Shown: one piece after another, positions 11,876 through 22,967 of the stretch
Position numbering within the stretch: position 1 is the stretch's first letter
How the letters are laid out: each line of letters opens with the position of its first letter
Source of the DNA: Panax quinquefolius
Lineage: Eukaryota; Streptophyta; Magnoliopsida; Apiales; Araliaceae
Direction of reading: 5' to 3'
DNA length: 64,000 nt
Assembly: GCA_020205615.1 (NCBI GenBank)
Contig: CM035170.1
Span: 11,090,980 to 11,154,979 of the forward strand
Program-made: the position numbers and the translations under genes
The notes under the pieces: model-generated
Databases searched by the model: none
What the model saw: the letters and a program-made list of their open reading frames with translations, nothing else
Told to the model about the DNA's origin: nothing

Positions 11876-12411
11876 TAGGAGTGCTCAAATTTTTTTATTT
11901 TTTTGGTTTTTTTCCGAATTGGTTGATACCGGTACCTGCGGTATCGATTTTTTTGGGTACCGATTTTTTGATATTTTAACACTTTTCGGTACCGGTAGAG
12001 GTAATGACATTTTTTAATTCGGTAAAAACCGAAATACCGATATTTAATAATATAATAATATATTAATAATTTCTATATAATAGTAGTTTTATTAATTTTT
12101 TTATATATATTAATAATTTTTTGTAGTTTTATTTTATATATTAATTATTAGTAGTAGTTAATGATTTCTTAGTTTTAAAAAAATTGTTAATATATAAAAT
12201 TTTTATTTAATTATTATTAATAATTATATATATTATCATGCGGTATAACCGAAAACCGAACCAAAAAAATACATATCAATTTTGTATCGAATCGGTACTG
12301 AAACCGGTAATTCGGTACTGGTTCTCGTTTTTACTTTTTTGGTACTTTAAGATCGGTACCGGTTTTGTATTTTCGGTACCAGTTCAACTTTTTTACCGAT
12401 GAACACCTCTA
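11876..12411. mobile_element. hAT-like MITE with ACCGGTACC-rich ends, about 536 bp
   Basis: The left end TAGGAGTGCTCAAA and right end, read inward as TAGAGGTGTTCATCGG, form imperfect terminal inverted repeats of the hAT type. The arms contain repeated GGTACCGG/CCGGTACC and GGTATCG variants; the centre is almost pure AT with no ORF. The flanking 8-mers ATTGTCAT and AGAGACAT match at only five of eight positions, so the target duplication is decayed or the boundary is off by a base. It lies within the degenerate repeat noted around it. Confidence 0.6.
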
Positions 12412-12463
12412 GAGACATAGTCATCACAATTATAATATATTGATGGCAAAATTAGCCATCACT

Positions 12464-12468
12464 AAAAT
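12464..12468. repeat. Left target-site duplication of element P (AAAAT)
   Basis: AAAAT immediately before the 5' LTR TGTGAGACC, identical to the 5 bp after the 3' LTR at 20794-20798. Confidence 0.9.
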
Positions 12469-13193
12469 TGTGAGACCCCAGATTTTATGAATAAAAATTT
12501 AATTTTCTCGAAATATTTTTTTAATATTATGGTGTGGATTTGATATAATGTTATAGTTGTGGGTAGTATTTATAAATTTTGAAAAGTATATAAGTTGTTG
12601 TATAATATTCGATTGGTCAGGAAATATTCTTTTTGTCGGAGAATATTCGATGACGACAGATAATCATTAATGGATCCCACAACTAATTATTGTCGGATGG
12701 AGAAAATGACAAAATATTTTATTGAAAATAATTACGGAGTTTTACCGTTAATCGTTGAAACACCCTTGTGTTAAAAATACAAGAATACACGTGGTTGCAT
12801 AGTAACACACGGTATTAATTATTGATGCTTACGTGATAAGTCACTCAGTTTTATTGGTATAATTAATGTAATAATACAGAAAATTCATTTTATATAAAAC
12901 AGAATACTTTTATAAAGTTATTCTATAAATAGAATATATTATATTTTATTATGCATAGTGTTGCATAGTATTTGCATAGTGTTTTGCATAGTAAAATCTT
13001 TTTATATAAAACAAAATACTTTTATAAAGTTATTTGTTTTATTAGACAATAATTAGAATATATTATATTTTATTATGCATAGTGTTGCATAGTGCCTGCA
13101 TAGTTTTCTGCATAGTAAATCAATATGGACTGTCCGTTTAAAAGTAAATCAATCTGGACCGTTCATGAATTAGTTACTATTCCGTCCATTCTT

Positions 13194-13203
13194 CTATAAA
13201 TAG
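13194..13203 (+). promoter_or_regulatory. LTR TATA box, copy 1
   Basis: CTATAAATAG followed by AAGCTCATTC and, about 30 bp on, ACGAATTCACTGAAACTCTAG, a plausible transcription-start region for the element. The sole copy in the 3' LTR is at 19042. Confidence 0.6.
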
Positions 13204-13691
13204 AAGCTCATTCCTTTATTATTTCTTACGAATTCACTGAAACTCTAGAGAGAAACTATAGAGATAAAGAAAAAAAGTATTCTGCTACTTCACTACTCCA
13301 GTATTCAATTTTTCTAATGTAAGGGATATTATTTGTTGTACTCGTAAGGGGTATTATTTCTTTCTTATTCATGAAGTGAACTTCTGTTATTCCATTCTTT
13401 ATTATTCTGTTGGAATAACCTGTATACGCGGGCTACCCTATACTTGGTAAAATTCTTTTATTTTATTAGACAATAATTAGAATATATTATATTTTATTAT
13501 GCATAGTGTTTGCATAGTGCCTGCATAGTGTTTGCATAGTAAAATCTTTTATAAAGTTATTCGTTTTATTAGATTATAAATAGAATATATATTATATTTT
13601 ATTTAAAAGATTTTTCTTTAAATATGGACCGTCAGATTAAAGTAAATCAATCTGGACCGTTCATGTGTTAGTTACTATGCAGTCCATTTTT

Positions 13692-13701
13692 CTATAAATA
13701 G
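13692..13701 (+). promoter_or_regulatory. LTR TATA box, copy 2
   Basis: Second CTATAAATAG in the same LTR with the same downstream context as copy 1, the product of the tandem duplication. This copy resembles the 3' LTR arrangement more closely. Confidence 0.6.
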
Positions 13702-15463
13702 AAGCTCATTCATTCATTATTTCTTACGAATTCACTGAAACTCTAGAGAGATAAACTATAGAGAGAAAGAAGAAAGTGTTCTGCTACTTCACTACTTCTA
13801 TAACCAGTACTCTTCTTTCTAAGATAGGGAATATAATTTGTTGTACTCGTAAGGATTGTTATTCTTTTGTATTCATGAAGAGAACTTATGTTATTCCATT
13901 CTTTATTATTCTGTTAGAATAACCTGTATACGCGGGCTACCCTATACTTGGTGACATTCTTCTATTATTCCGCCTTTTACTATTCTCATTGAAATATCAT
14001 ATCTCATGCGCTTTTACGCCGGACCTAATTCGCCTTTTTATTATTCTGCTGGAATATCCTCGCATCATGCGCTTTTACGCCGACCGGGTTCCGCCTTTAT
14101 TATTATTACATTGAATATCCTATCTCATGCGTTTTTACGCCGACTGATTTCGCCCTTATTAGTATTACATTAGAATAACATGTCTATGCTGAAGTACCGC
14201 ATGCATGGTGACTTCGTGCTATTCCATTCTTTATTATTCTATTGAACATCCCGCCGCGTGTAATTTCGCTTTGACCGGTTCCGTTATTTAGTATTCTATT
14301 GAATAACTCTGCCTATGCATGGCACCGCATGCACGTTGATTTCTTTTGTTATTCCATTCTTTATTATACTCGGTTGGTTAAAGTTTTGACTTCTATACTC
14401 CATGAAATTAGTGGAATATCCTTGATATTTGCGCTTCATCCAAAGATCTTTTCATGGAAATATTCTTCCGAGCATTCTTGAATTTTACTCTACAAAGCAA
14501 AGATCATGTTGACAATTTGGACATTATCGGTTCTCGGATAAATTAATTCTTGAACTTGTTTTATCAATTATTATGTCATTGTCATCATCCTCATGTTTAT
14601 ATTATGTTGAAAGTCATCTGCATTCAGAAGTGCATAGATGGACTTGGTATGATTATGACCAGGGATTATTCGGTATAATCATGACCGTAATGTTATGAAT
14701 GATGTGGAAAAAGTCCTTATTGGCCCGTAGTGCATTGATGGACAGTTTTTGGTATGATTATGGCTATGGATTCTCTTCAGCCAAGGGTGCAAAGATGAAT
14801 TATTTTATGGCATGATCAGGACCGATGATGAAAACATGATTATCATTGGCCCGTGGTGCATGGATAATTCGTGGTCGTGATACTAAAGAATATCCTTGGG
14901 CTGTAGTGCAGAGATGATTTGATGATATGGATTATTTATTAAGCTGAGTCCTAGCGATAAAAGTGATGAAAAACTTTTTAAATCATAGAAGATAGTAGAT
15001 TTTATTCTCTACTTGACTCTTCTAATGGATTGCTTGTTCTGCTGCAGTTAAACTTGATAGTTATTATATTTTATAAGTTTAACACTGTTGAAGGCTAACA
15101 ATAATTTATTCTGCATTATTGTAGTCATAATATTTCTTACTGTACTAGTTGAGCTCACCCTTTCTTTCACTGTTCTCTTCAGGAAATGAGAATATAGCTG
15201 GAACGAGTCAGAGAACGGAGTGATGGTCCTAGATGGTGTTAGTAGTCCTCACTATTCTGTGAAAATATTGTGATAATAATTGTAATGAGGACTCCTTTTG
15301 AGTTTGTATACTCTCTAGTAGACAATATTTATATTCAAACTCACAGTTTATATTTTGTCGTATTGTACACGACGGTTGTATTATTAAGTTGTATTTGAAT
15401 TCTGTACCATGTATCTGGCGACTCAAGATGAGTGATGTATACCTAATTTTGGGGGCGTCACAG

Positions 15464-15481
15464 TTGGTATCAAAGCTTAGG
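15464..15481 (+). other. Primer-binding site of element P
   Basis: TTGGTATCAAAGCTTAGG one base inside the 5' LTR; initiator tRNA-Met type with one change from the canonical core. Confidence 0.85.
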
Positions 15482-15649
15482 GATATGATCCCTGGCTAAG
15501 ATTTGAGACTAGAACTAGGAGGGGAGAGACGAGGAATTCCTTCGCTAGTATGACCTACCTAAGTTTATTTGATATTTAATTAGTCGGTCAGAGTATAGAG
15601 AAAATATGTGATATGTTAATTAACCCTTATTTTGTGGCAGTATTTGAAA

Positions 15650-16735
15650 ATGGCATCTGAAAATGTTGAGATAAGCAATGGAGCACAGGAGACTGTTGAG
15701 TCTCCACAGATCAATAATCAGGACAATGTTAAACAGGATGGCGATAATCCTCCTGTAAACAACAACACTGATCAATTGATGAACGACGGTACGTTTAGGA
15801 GCTTTTTAGAATTCATGCAACATTAGGCGAAGGTGGCTCCTGTTCATAATGCAGGAGGAAACAATGGCAACCCACGGTTGGTCACTGCTAAGCAATTCAA
15901 GGAGCTTGGACCACCGGAAATTTTGGGAAAGCCAGAACCACTTAAGGCGGAGACGTGGTTAAAGCAGATCACCAAGATATTTGATGTCTTGGGATGCTCC
16001 GAGGAGCAAAAGGTTCCCTTTGCCACCTTTATGTTATGTGAAGAGGCAGATCACTGGTGGGAATCTGTAAAACGTACCCAGCCTGACGCACTCAAGTTGT
16101 CTTGGGAGAAGTTCCAAGAGATGTTCAATGACAAGTACTTTCCCGAAAGCATTCGTCACATGAAGGAGGTGGAATTTATCAAGTTGGAGCAAAACAACAT
16201 GACCGTGTCGCAAAGACGGGCCATGTTTGCCGAAAGTTATCCCGATTTATGGTCCCACTTGGTTGATAATGAAGAGAGAATGACGCGGATGTTTTAAGAG
16301 GTTTGAAGCTTCGAGATACGCCAATATCTTATCTCTCATAAACCGTGTTTTCAGATTCGATGTTGTTAATAGGGCTCGATTGATTGGAGCGCGATAATGA
16401 GCCAACCAAACCAAAAGAGAGCAAATTGCAAAATGATAATACCAGTGATAACACTCATCAAAGCGGTGACAATAAGCATGGAGGAATCAACATGTCAGAA
16501 ATGGTAACCACTTCGGTGGTTATCATGGCCAAAATAATAAGAATGAACATTTCAAGAAGAGAAGGTTCAACAATGACGAAAGACGCGTCGACATCAAAGA
16601 CCCGCTTCAAAGGAAGAAGAATGACTACCGGTCAGATATGTTTCAAATGCGACAGAGGGAGGACACATCCGTCCAAATCAGACGCAAAGAATCCAAAATG
16701 TATTTTAATTGCGGAAGAGAAGGTCACCTAGCTTG
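15650..16735 (+). pseudogene. gag of element P
   Basis: The start is taken at ATG 15650 (MASENVEISNGAQETVES), the same start as in element DE. One in-frame TAG at 15824 interrupts an otherwise continuous frame to 16297. It contains the capsid stretch AKQFKELGPPEILGKPEP, ETWLKQITKIFDVLGCSEEQ, FATFMLCEEADHWWESV and FNDKYFPESIRHMKEVEF, the classic retrotransposon Gag capsid of plant chromoviruses. After a stop the frame resumes (16384), with a damaged zinc knuckle at about 16640 (QICFKCDRG). Gag would form the cytoplasmic particle. Stops and frameshifts make this copy non-coding unless some are assembly errors. Confidence 0.85.
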
Positions 16736-16839
16736 ATTTTTGTCGTATGGTGAAGTCAATTCCACCGGGATAGTGATGCCAAAGGATGTCCTGCATAAAA
16801 CCAAAGCCGTAGTTTAAGAGAGAGCATTTTTTTTTTTGA

Positions 16840-17270
16840 CGAGGAACCCGAATAAAATTATCACGGTATGTTAGTCATAAACTCTTGCAAAAGTCTATAC
16901 CGTGTTAAATATCGGTTCTCTACTTACTCTTTATTTCACCTAGTTGTGTTCAATGTTTGAAGTTAACTCCTAGAAGTTAGACTTTTAATATATCTGTTAA
17001 ACCTCAGTTGAGAGAAACCTTCGTTACCTCCACTATTTATAAATCTTGTTCAAATCAACACTTTCACGTTACCTGTCGATCTTATCTCTTTGAAAATACT
17101 TGCATTTGATGTGATTTTTGGAAACGATTGGTTAACTACTCATCATGCTTTTCGTAAGGTTGTTAGCTTTCATACTCCTAACCAACCTGTTATGCGAATT
17201 CAAAGTAACCAAACCACTAAAGTCAATCATTGTCATATCAAGCCATAAATAAAGAACCATGATCCTTTCG
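16840..17270 (+). pseudogene. Aspartic protease region of element P
   Basis: Degenerate frames show a Gypsy protease order. Near 16910 the active-site loop reads VLNIGS where VLDTGS is expected, so the catalytic Asp codon is changed. About 17110-17160 the stretch FDVIFGNDWLTTHHA corresponds to the conserved D(V/I)ILGMDWL motif near the protease C terminus. Several stops separate these pieces. The protease would mature the Gag-Pol polyprotein; this copy cannot. Confidence 0.65.
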
Positions 17271-17439
17271 TTGTTGACTTTCTTGTGTGGAATGCACCGA
17301 AGCCAGACTTTCTGTAGGCAACGTCGTGAATGACAATGGCAAGTTGATAGGTATCAATGTGACGTGTTATCCAAGTCTTGGATGAGAGTCACAGTTTTGA
17401 ATGATATTTCTATTGTTAATAAATTTACTGACGTATTCT

Positions 17440-17908
17440 TGAAGACTTCTTAGCCTACCCCTAGAGCGTGAAATCGAATTTTGTATTGACCCCAGTACAA
17501 AACCCATTTCTAAAACCCTCAAATATTTCTTCAACTAAAAAAACGTATAACGTGCCAAAGACATTGACTCGAGCTGTTGAAGATTACGATCGTACAATTC
17601 AATAACATCGTGAGAAAGCGAACGTGGTAGCTGACGTGTTGAGTAGAAGATCGTATGCGTTTACGAGTGCGATGTTGTTAACACAAAGACTCGTTTTGTA
17701 TAACTTACAAGTGATGAAGATAGAGTTAAAGACTCTAGGGACCCACGTGAAGATAACGAATATACGAGTAGAATCGACTTTAATCGATAAAGTTAAAGTC
17801 GCTCAAGCTACACACCCGGAGCTGATAAATGTGAAGAAAAAGGTTCAAGAGGGCATTATTCTAGAAGCAAGAATCGATGAAGAGAGGAATTCTAAACCCT
17901 CGATTTAA
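17440..17908 (+). pseudogene. Reverse-transcriptase entry joined to RNase H tail (internal deletion)
   Basis: At 17464-17530 the frame reads REIEFCIDPSTKPISKTL, the usual lead-in to reverse transcriptase. Within 100 bp it passes to EDYDRTIQ and EKANVVADVLSRRS (17600-17650), the end of RNase H, and then to LIDKVKVAQATHPEL and IILEARIDEE, the linker before integrase. The whole polymerase palm with the DD active site and most of RNase H are therefore absent. The element could move only with enzymes supplied in trans. Confidence 0.8.
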
Positions 17909-17924
17909 TTGACCCATTTGAAAT

Positions 17925-18234
17925 CCTCGATGAAGTAGGAACTGTGGCCTATAGACTCGTTTTACCGCTAAGTATGTTGCGTGTTCATAACGTTTTTAAC
18001 GTATTGATGTTACATAAATATGTGGACGACCCGAACCACATTATAAAATTAGAACTAAACGATATAGCAGAAGATTTAACGTATGAGGAGATACGTGTTA
18101 AAATCTTGGATAAGAAGGATCGTATTCAACACTCATAGGTTATAACTCAAGAGTTAGAATTTGAAGTGAAGTCAAGGTATCCTCACCTGTTCGGCATACC
18201 AGGTACGTACGTAAATTTTGAGGGCAAAATTTCA
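17925..18234 (+). pseudogene. Integrase C terminus and chromodomain-like tail of element P
   Basis: EILDEVGTVAYRLVLPLS followed by RVHNVFNVLMLHKYV is the GPY/F-type integrase C-terminal module. It continues to DLTYEEIRVKILDKKDRI and, after a stop at 18136, to SRYPHLFGI before the polypurine tract. The YEEIPVKILD and YPHLF stretches are typical of plant chromovirus chromodomain tails, which guide integration to heterochromatin. The integrase catalytic core upstream is missing. Confidence 0.75.
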
Positions 18235-18248
18235 TAAGGGGGGGAGAT
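18235..18248 (+). other. Polypurine tract of element P
   Basis: AAGGGGGGGGAGA immediately before the 3' LTR TGTGAGACC; primes plus-strand DNA synthesis in LTR retrotransposons. Confidence 0.85.
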
Positions 18249-20793
18249 TGTGAGACCCCGAATTTTATGAATAAAGATTTAATTTTCTCGATTTAATATT
18301 ATGGTGTGGATTTGATATAATGTTATAGTTGTGGGTAGTATTTATAAATTTTGAAAAGTATGCAAGTTATTGTATAATATTCAATTGGTCGGGGAATATT
18401 CTTTTTTTCGAAGAATATCCGTACGACGGTACAATCGTTGGTGGACCCTACAACGAAAATATTATCGGATGGAGAAAACGACAAAAATATTTTATTGAAA
18501 ATAACGGCGAAAGTTTTACCGTTAACTATTGAAACACCCGGTGTTAAAAGTAAAGTAATACGTGTGGTTGCATAGTAGCACACGGTATTAATTATTAATG
18601 ATTACGTGATAAGTCACTCAATTTTATTGGTATTATTAATGTAATAATACAGAAATTTTTTTTATATAAAGCAGAATACTTTTATAAAGCTATTCTATAA
18701 ATAGAATATATTATATTTTATTATGCATAGTGTTGCATAGTGTTTGTATAAAGGTTTTGATAATAAAATTTTTTATATAAAACAAAATACTTTTATAAAG
18801 TTATTTGTTTTATTAGACAATAATTAGAATATATTATATTTTATTATACATAGTGTTTGCATAGTGCTCAAGATAAGGTTTGCATAGTAAAATCTTTTAT
18901 AAAGTTATTCGCTTTTATTAGATTATAAATAGAATATATTATATTTTATTTAAAAGATTTTGCTTTATAAATATGGACCGTCGATTAAAGTAAATCAATC
19001 TGGACCGCTCATGAGTTAGTTATTATGCACCCATCCATTTTCTATAAATAGAAGCTCATTCATTCATTATTTCTTACAAATTCACTGAAACTCTAGAGAG
19101 ATAAACTATAGAGAGAAAGAAGAAAGTGTTCTGCTACTTCACTACTTCTACTTCTTTCTAAGGTAGGGAATATTATTTGTTGTACTCGTAAGGGGTGTTA
19201 TTCTTTTGTATTCGTGAAGAGAACTTATGTTATTCCATTCTTTATTATTCTGTTGGAATAACCTATATACTCGGGTTACCTTATACTTGGTGACATTCTT
19301 CTATTATTCCGTCTTTACTATTCTGTTGGAATATCCTGTATGTGTGTTTTACGCCAGACCTAATTATGTCTTTATTATTCTGTTGGAATATCCTGTCTGT
19401 GCGTTTTATGCCGGACCTGGTTCCGTCTTTATTATTATTCTGTTGGAATATCCTATCTGTGCGTTTTACACCAGACCTGATTTCGTCCTTATTAGTATTC
19501 TGTTGGAATAACCTGTCTATGCGAAGTACCGCATGCATGGTGACTTCTGTTACTATTCCATTCTTTATTATTCTGTTAGAACATCCTGTCGGTGCAAATT
19601 TTGCCTAATCTGGTTCCGTTATTTAGTATTCTGTTGGAATAACATGTCTATGCGAAGTACCGCATGCATGGTGATTTCTTTTGTTATTCCATTCTTTATT
19701 ATACTCAGTTGGTTAAAGTTTTGACTTCTATACTCCATGAAATTAGTGGAATATCCTTGATATTTGCGCTTCATCCAGTATCTTTTCATAGAAATATTCT
19801 TCCGAGCATTCTTGAATTTTACTCTACAAAGCAGTATCATGTTGACAATTTGGACATTATTGGTTCCTGGATAAATTAATTCTTGAACTTGTTTTATTGA
19901 ATTATTATGTCATTGTCATCATCCTCATGTTTATATTATGTTGAAAGTCATCTGTGGCCTGTAGTGCATAGATGGACTTGGTATGATTATGACCAGGGAA
20001 TATTCGGTATAAACATGACCGTAATGTTACAAATGATGTGGAAAAAGTCTTCCATGGCCCGTAGTGCATTGATGGACAAATTTTGGTATGATTATGACTA
20101 TGGATTCTCTTCGGCCAAGGGTGCAAAGATAAATTGTTTTATGGCATGATCAGGACCATTGATGAAAACATGATTATCTTTGGCCCGTGGTGCATGGATA
20201 ATTCGTGGTCGTGATACTAAAGAATATCCTCGGCCGAGAGTGCGGGATGATTTGATGATATGGATTATTTATTGTCGAGTCCCAAATGATAAAAGTGATG
20301 AAAACTTTTAAATCATAGAAGATAGTAGATTTTATTCCCCACTTGACTCTTCTAATGGATTGCTTGTTCCGCTGCAGTTAAACTTGATAGTTATTATATT
20401 TTATAAGTTTAACACTGTTGAAGGCTAACGATAATTTATTCTTTATTATCTTAGTCATAATATTTCTTACTGGGCTAGTTGAGCTCACCCTTTCTTTCAC
20501 TATTCTCTTCAGGAAATGAGAATATAGCTGGAACTAGTCGGGGAACGAAGTGATGGTCCTAGATGGTGCATTAGTAGTCCTCACTATTCTGTGAAATAGT
20601 GTGATAATAATTGTAATGAGGACTCCTTTTGAGTTTGTATACTCTCTAGTAGACAATATTTGTATTTCAACTCACAGTTTATATTTTGTCATATTGTACA
20701 CGACAGTTGTATTATTAAGTTGTATTTGAATTCTGTACCATGTATCTGGCGACTCAAGATGGGTGATGTATACCTAATTTTGGGGGCGTCACA
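18249..20793 (+). repeat. 3' LTR of element P, 2545 bp
   Basis: TGTGAGACCCCGAATTTT...GGGGGCGTCACA. Collinear with the 5' LTR but with only one promoter block (CTATAAATAG at 19042). Tandem 60-bp units at 19290-19640 carry TGTTGGAATATCCTGTCTGT. It differs from the 5' LTR at many positions, so the insertion is not recent. Confidence 0.9.
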
Positions 20794-20798
20794 AAAAT
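20794..20798. repeat. Right target-site duplication of element P (AAAAT)
   Basis: AAAAT directly after the terminal CA of the 3' LTR, matching 12464-12468. Confidence 0.9.
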
Positions 20799-20919
20799 CT
20801 ATCATATATACTACTATTTTGTGATTGCTCAAAAAGTCCATTACAAATTATTATCTTTTGTGATTATTTTTAAAAACTGTCACAAAGTTCTGCCACATAT
20901 TCTTATTTTTCTGGTAATT
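20799..20919. repeat. Degenerate repeat (right part, interrupted by element P)
   Basis: Continues the TGTGATT/GTCACAAAG-rich texture seen left of element P (11267-11875). It grades into LTR H; the exact joint cannot be placed by eye. Confidence 0.35.
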
Positions 20920-22096
20920 GTACCATATCTAGTATGAAAATATCCACAATTAACTTAAATTCTCAATACAATTATTATCACACTATTTTATAATGTATTG
21001 AGATACTTCTAGTGTTTCGGACCATCACTCCATTCCCCGGGTAGTCATAGCTACACTATCATTTCCTAAGAAAAATAATGGAACAAAAAGAAAAAAGGTG
21101 AGCTCAGATAGCCTAGTAAAATATATCATGACTAAGATAATAAAGAATAAATTATCTTTAGCCTTCAACAACAATAAATCAGAGAGTTATGATAATATAA
21201 ATTTTCAACAATAACTGCAACGGAACAATCAATCTATTAGAAGAGTCAAGTAGAACATAATGTCTACTATATTCTTCTATTTTAAAAATTCACCATCAAT
21301 ATTTTATCCCTGTAACATAAATCAACAAAATATTTCCAATACACAATTCTTGTTTATAATCATACAAATCAACAGTTTATCTTTGCACTACGGACCAAAG
21401 ATATTATATCACCAATGATCATGATCATTCTAATCAACAGTCTATCTTTGCACTACGGGTCAAAGAGAACTTTCATCACGTATCCTTGTCATACCGACCA
21501 AAGATACCAAACAATTATATCGTCTTTGCACCCAGGCCAAAGTCGTTCACCATAACTTGATTCTTTGATGATTAGTACAAGTAACAATATTATAAAGTAT
21601 GAACAAAAGTTGTATGAATAATGAGATAAAATAATAAACACTCTAGATTTAACATTTAATTTATTAAGAGTCCAATAATGTTTAAATTGTCAACATGATT
21701 ACCAAAATATGAAGTCAAATTCAAGAATGATATTCAAGATTCACATTTCAAAGATAAAGATTAAAATTCAACTAAAAGATTCAGGTAAATAAAAAGTTCA
21801 AATGAAATGATATTAGATGAAGTGCAAACCTCCAAGGAATTTCTAAGCATTTCAGGAATTATAGAAGCAATATTTATCATAGTAAGTTTAGATTTAGGAG
21901 TATGAAAGAAAGTGATATCCCTTATAAATATAAAGGAAATGATATCCCTTTACGAATATGAAAGAAATGATATCTCTTACTTTAGTAGGAGACTAGATCT
22001 GACTGGTATAAAGGAGATTATCTTGAGAAAATATTGCACTATTAGCTACACTCAAAGTATCATTATACTCAAAATAAATGCACACAATATTATATA
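20920..22096 (-). repeat. LTR H, left half (host of the MULE)
   Basis: Dominant-family LTR in minus orientation, missing its first 100-150 bp on this side. Landmarks are GGTGAGCTCAGATAGCC (about 21097), CTTTGCACTACGG units (21380-21480), and CACTCAAAGTATC just before the MULE. Sequence resumes without loss at 55830, apart from the duplicated 9 bp. No internal retrotransposon sequence adjoins either end, so it is a solo or isolated LTR. Confidence 0.75.
22088..22096. repeat. Left 9-bp target-site duplication of the MULE
   Basis: TATTATATA, identical to 55830-55838. Nine bases is the characteristic length for Mutator-superfamily insertions. Confidence 0.9.
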
Positions 22097-22172
22097 GGAA
22101 CAATTACATATTATAGTACATTTATAAAAGTAATTACAAAAATCATACATTTATAAAATAATTACAAAAATA
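22097..22172 (+). repeat. MULE left terminal inverted repeat
   Basis: Starts GGAACAATTACAT and contains two TAATTACAAAAAT blocks, mirrored at the right end with identical spacing. The outermost 30 bp are only partly conserved. Confidence 0.8.
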
Positions 22173-22685
22173 TGACACTTTATCATATATATTTACAATA
22201 CTAATTATATTAGGAGTCCTTAATTTAAGGAGTTAATATTAATTGGCTGACATGGCAAAAGCTTGTTTTTTTTGAATTGCGTGATAACCGCCTATCATTT
22301 GTTTGGGACTCTTCAGTTACCAAACCATTCTGCATACTGAAACCCTTGTTTCTCTCCTCTGTTCGTTCGTTCTTCATCTCTATCGATTATTTCCGGTGAT
22401 TTAATCTGTTCGTTTTTCATCTCATCTGTTCGTTCGTGATCTTTACTCGTTATCATCTTCGTTAGTTGTTCGCCATCTTCGTTAGTTGTTCGTCATTGTC
22501 GTTGTTACTCGTTGTTGCAGTCTGGTTCGGTTGGGTTATTTTTCTCCATTGATCAACTCTGTTGTTTATTATTGCTTCAAGTGAGTATTTTCTTAATAGT
22601 TTAATGTATTATATATTAAAGTAGTTTACTAACAGAATGGAGTATTTATTGTTTTGGTTTGTGTTATTTTTATATTTTGTATAGA
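22173..22685 (+). promoter_or_regulatory. MULE left subterminal region and leader of the protease gene
   Basis: Non-coding. A CT- and GTTCGTTCG-rich stretch (22340-22530, repeats of TCTGTTCGTTCGTTCTTCATC and CTTCGTTAGTTGTTCG) precedes the first ATG of the protease gene and probably contains promoter and 5' leader. No clear TATA box. Confidence 0.4.
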
Positions 22686-22967
22686 ATGGTTGATACAAGG
22701 AAGAAGGATGGAAAGAGGAAAAGGATCGTGGAGGGTGATTCTGTTAAGAACTTGAAGAAGTTTGTTGTGGAGAACAAGGGAAAGGGAAAGGGGAAGGGAA
22801 AGGGGAAGGATGTAGGTAATAAATCGAGTAAGAATGAGAGTAGTTTGGTGATACATAGTGATATCAAATATTCTGAAGTGCAATTAGATTCTGATTTTGA
22901 TGTCCCTGTTAAGAATGAAGCTCAAGTGTTTATCCAGAAGATAATTCCAACTCAAAGAATTTTAAAG
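22686..22967 (+). CDS. Protease gene exon 1: basic, GK-repeat N terminus
   Basis: 94 codons from ATG 22686, intact, ending at an AAAG|GTGTGT donor in phase 0. The product is lysine-rich (KDGKRKRIVEGD, KFVVENKGKGKGKG), looks like a nuclear-localisation or nucleic-acid-contact segment, then turns acidic (HSDIKYSEVQLDSDFD). No known domain. Joining to the next exon is inferred from phase. Confidence 0.6.

Larger units (their letters stand above)
12469..15462 (+). repeat. 5' LTR of element P, 2994 bp
   Basis: TGTGAGACCCCAG...GGGGGCGTCACA. It is about 450 bp longer than the 3' LTR, mainly because a block with the core promoter is duplicated in tandem (about 13030-13455 and 13456-13960), giving two CTATAAATAG boxes. 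About 60-bp tandem units (TTATTATTCTGTTGGAATAT with GCGCTTTTACGCCG) fill 13950-14240. Further on are GTGCATAGATGGAC-type units and the AGTTGAGCTCACCCTTTCTT block (about 15146), the complement of the landmark in the minus-strand LTRs. Confidence 0.9.
12469..20793 (+). mobile_element. Element P: complete-ended, internally deleted Ty3/gypsy retrotransposon
   Basis: 8.3-kb plus-strand element with 5' LTR 12469-15462, primer site, gag, protease, RNase H tail, integrase C terminus/chromodomain-like end, polypurine tract and 3' LTR 18249-20793, flanked by perfect AAAAT duplications. The internal region is only about 2.8 kb because the reverse-transcriptase core and the integrase catalytic domain are missing. 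Intact ends show that it arrived as one insertion. Gag and integrase-tail similarity suggest a Tekay/Del-like chromovirus. Confidence 0.9.

Noticed and set aside
19227..19608. Overlapping frames with repeated LLEYPVCAFYAGP
   Set aside because: Translation of the 60-bp LTR tandem units; several frames are open at once and change with unit variants.
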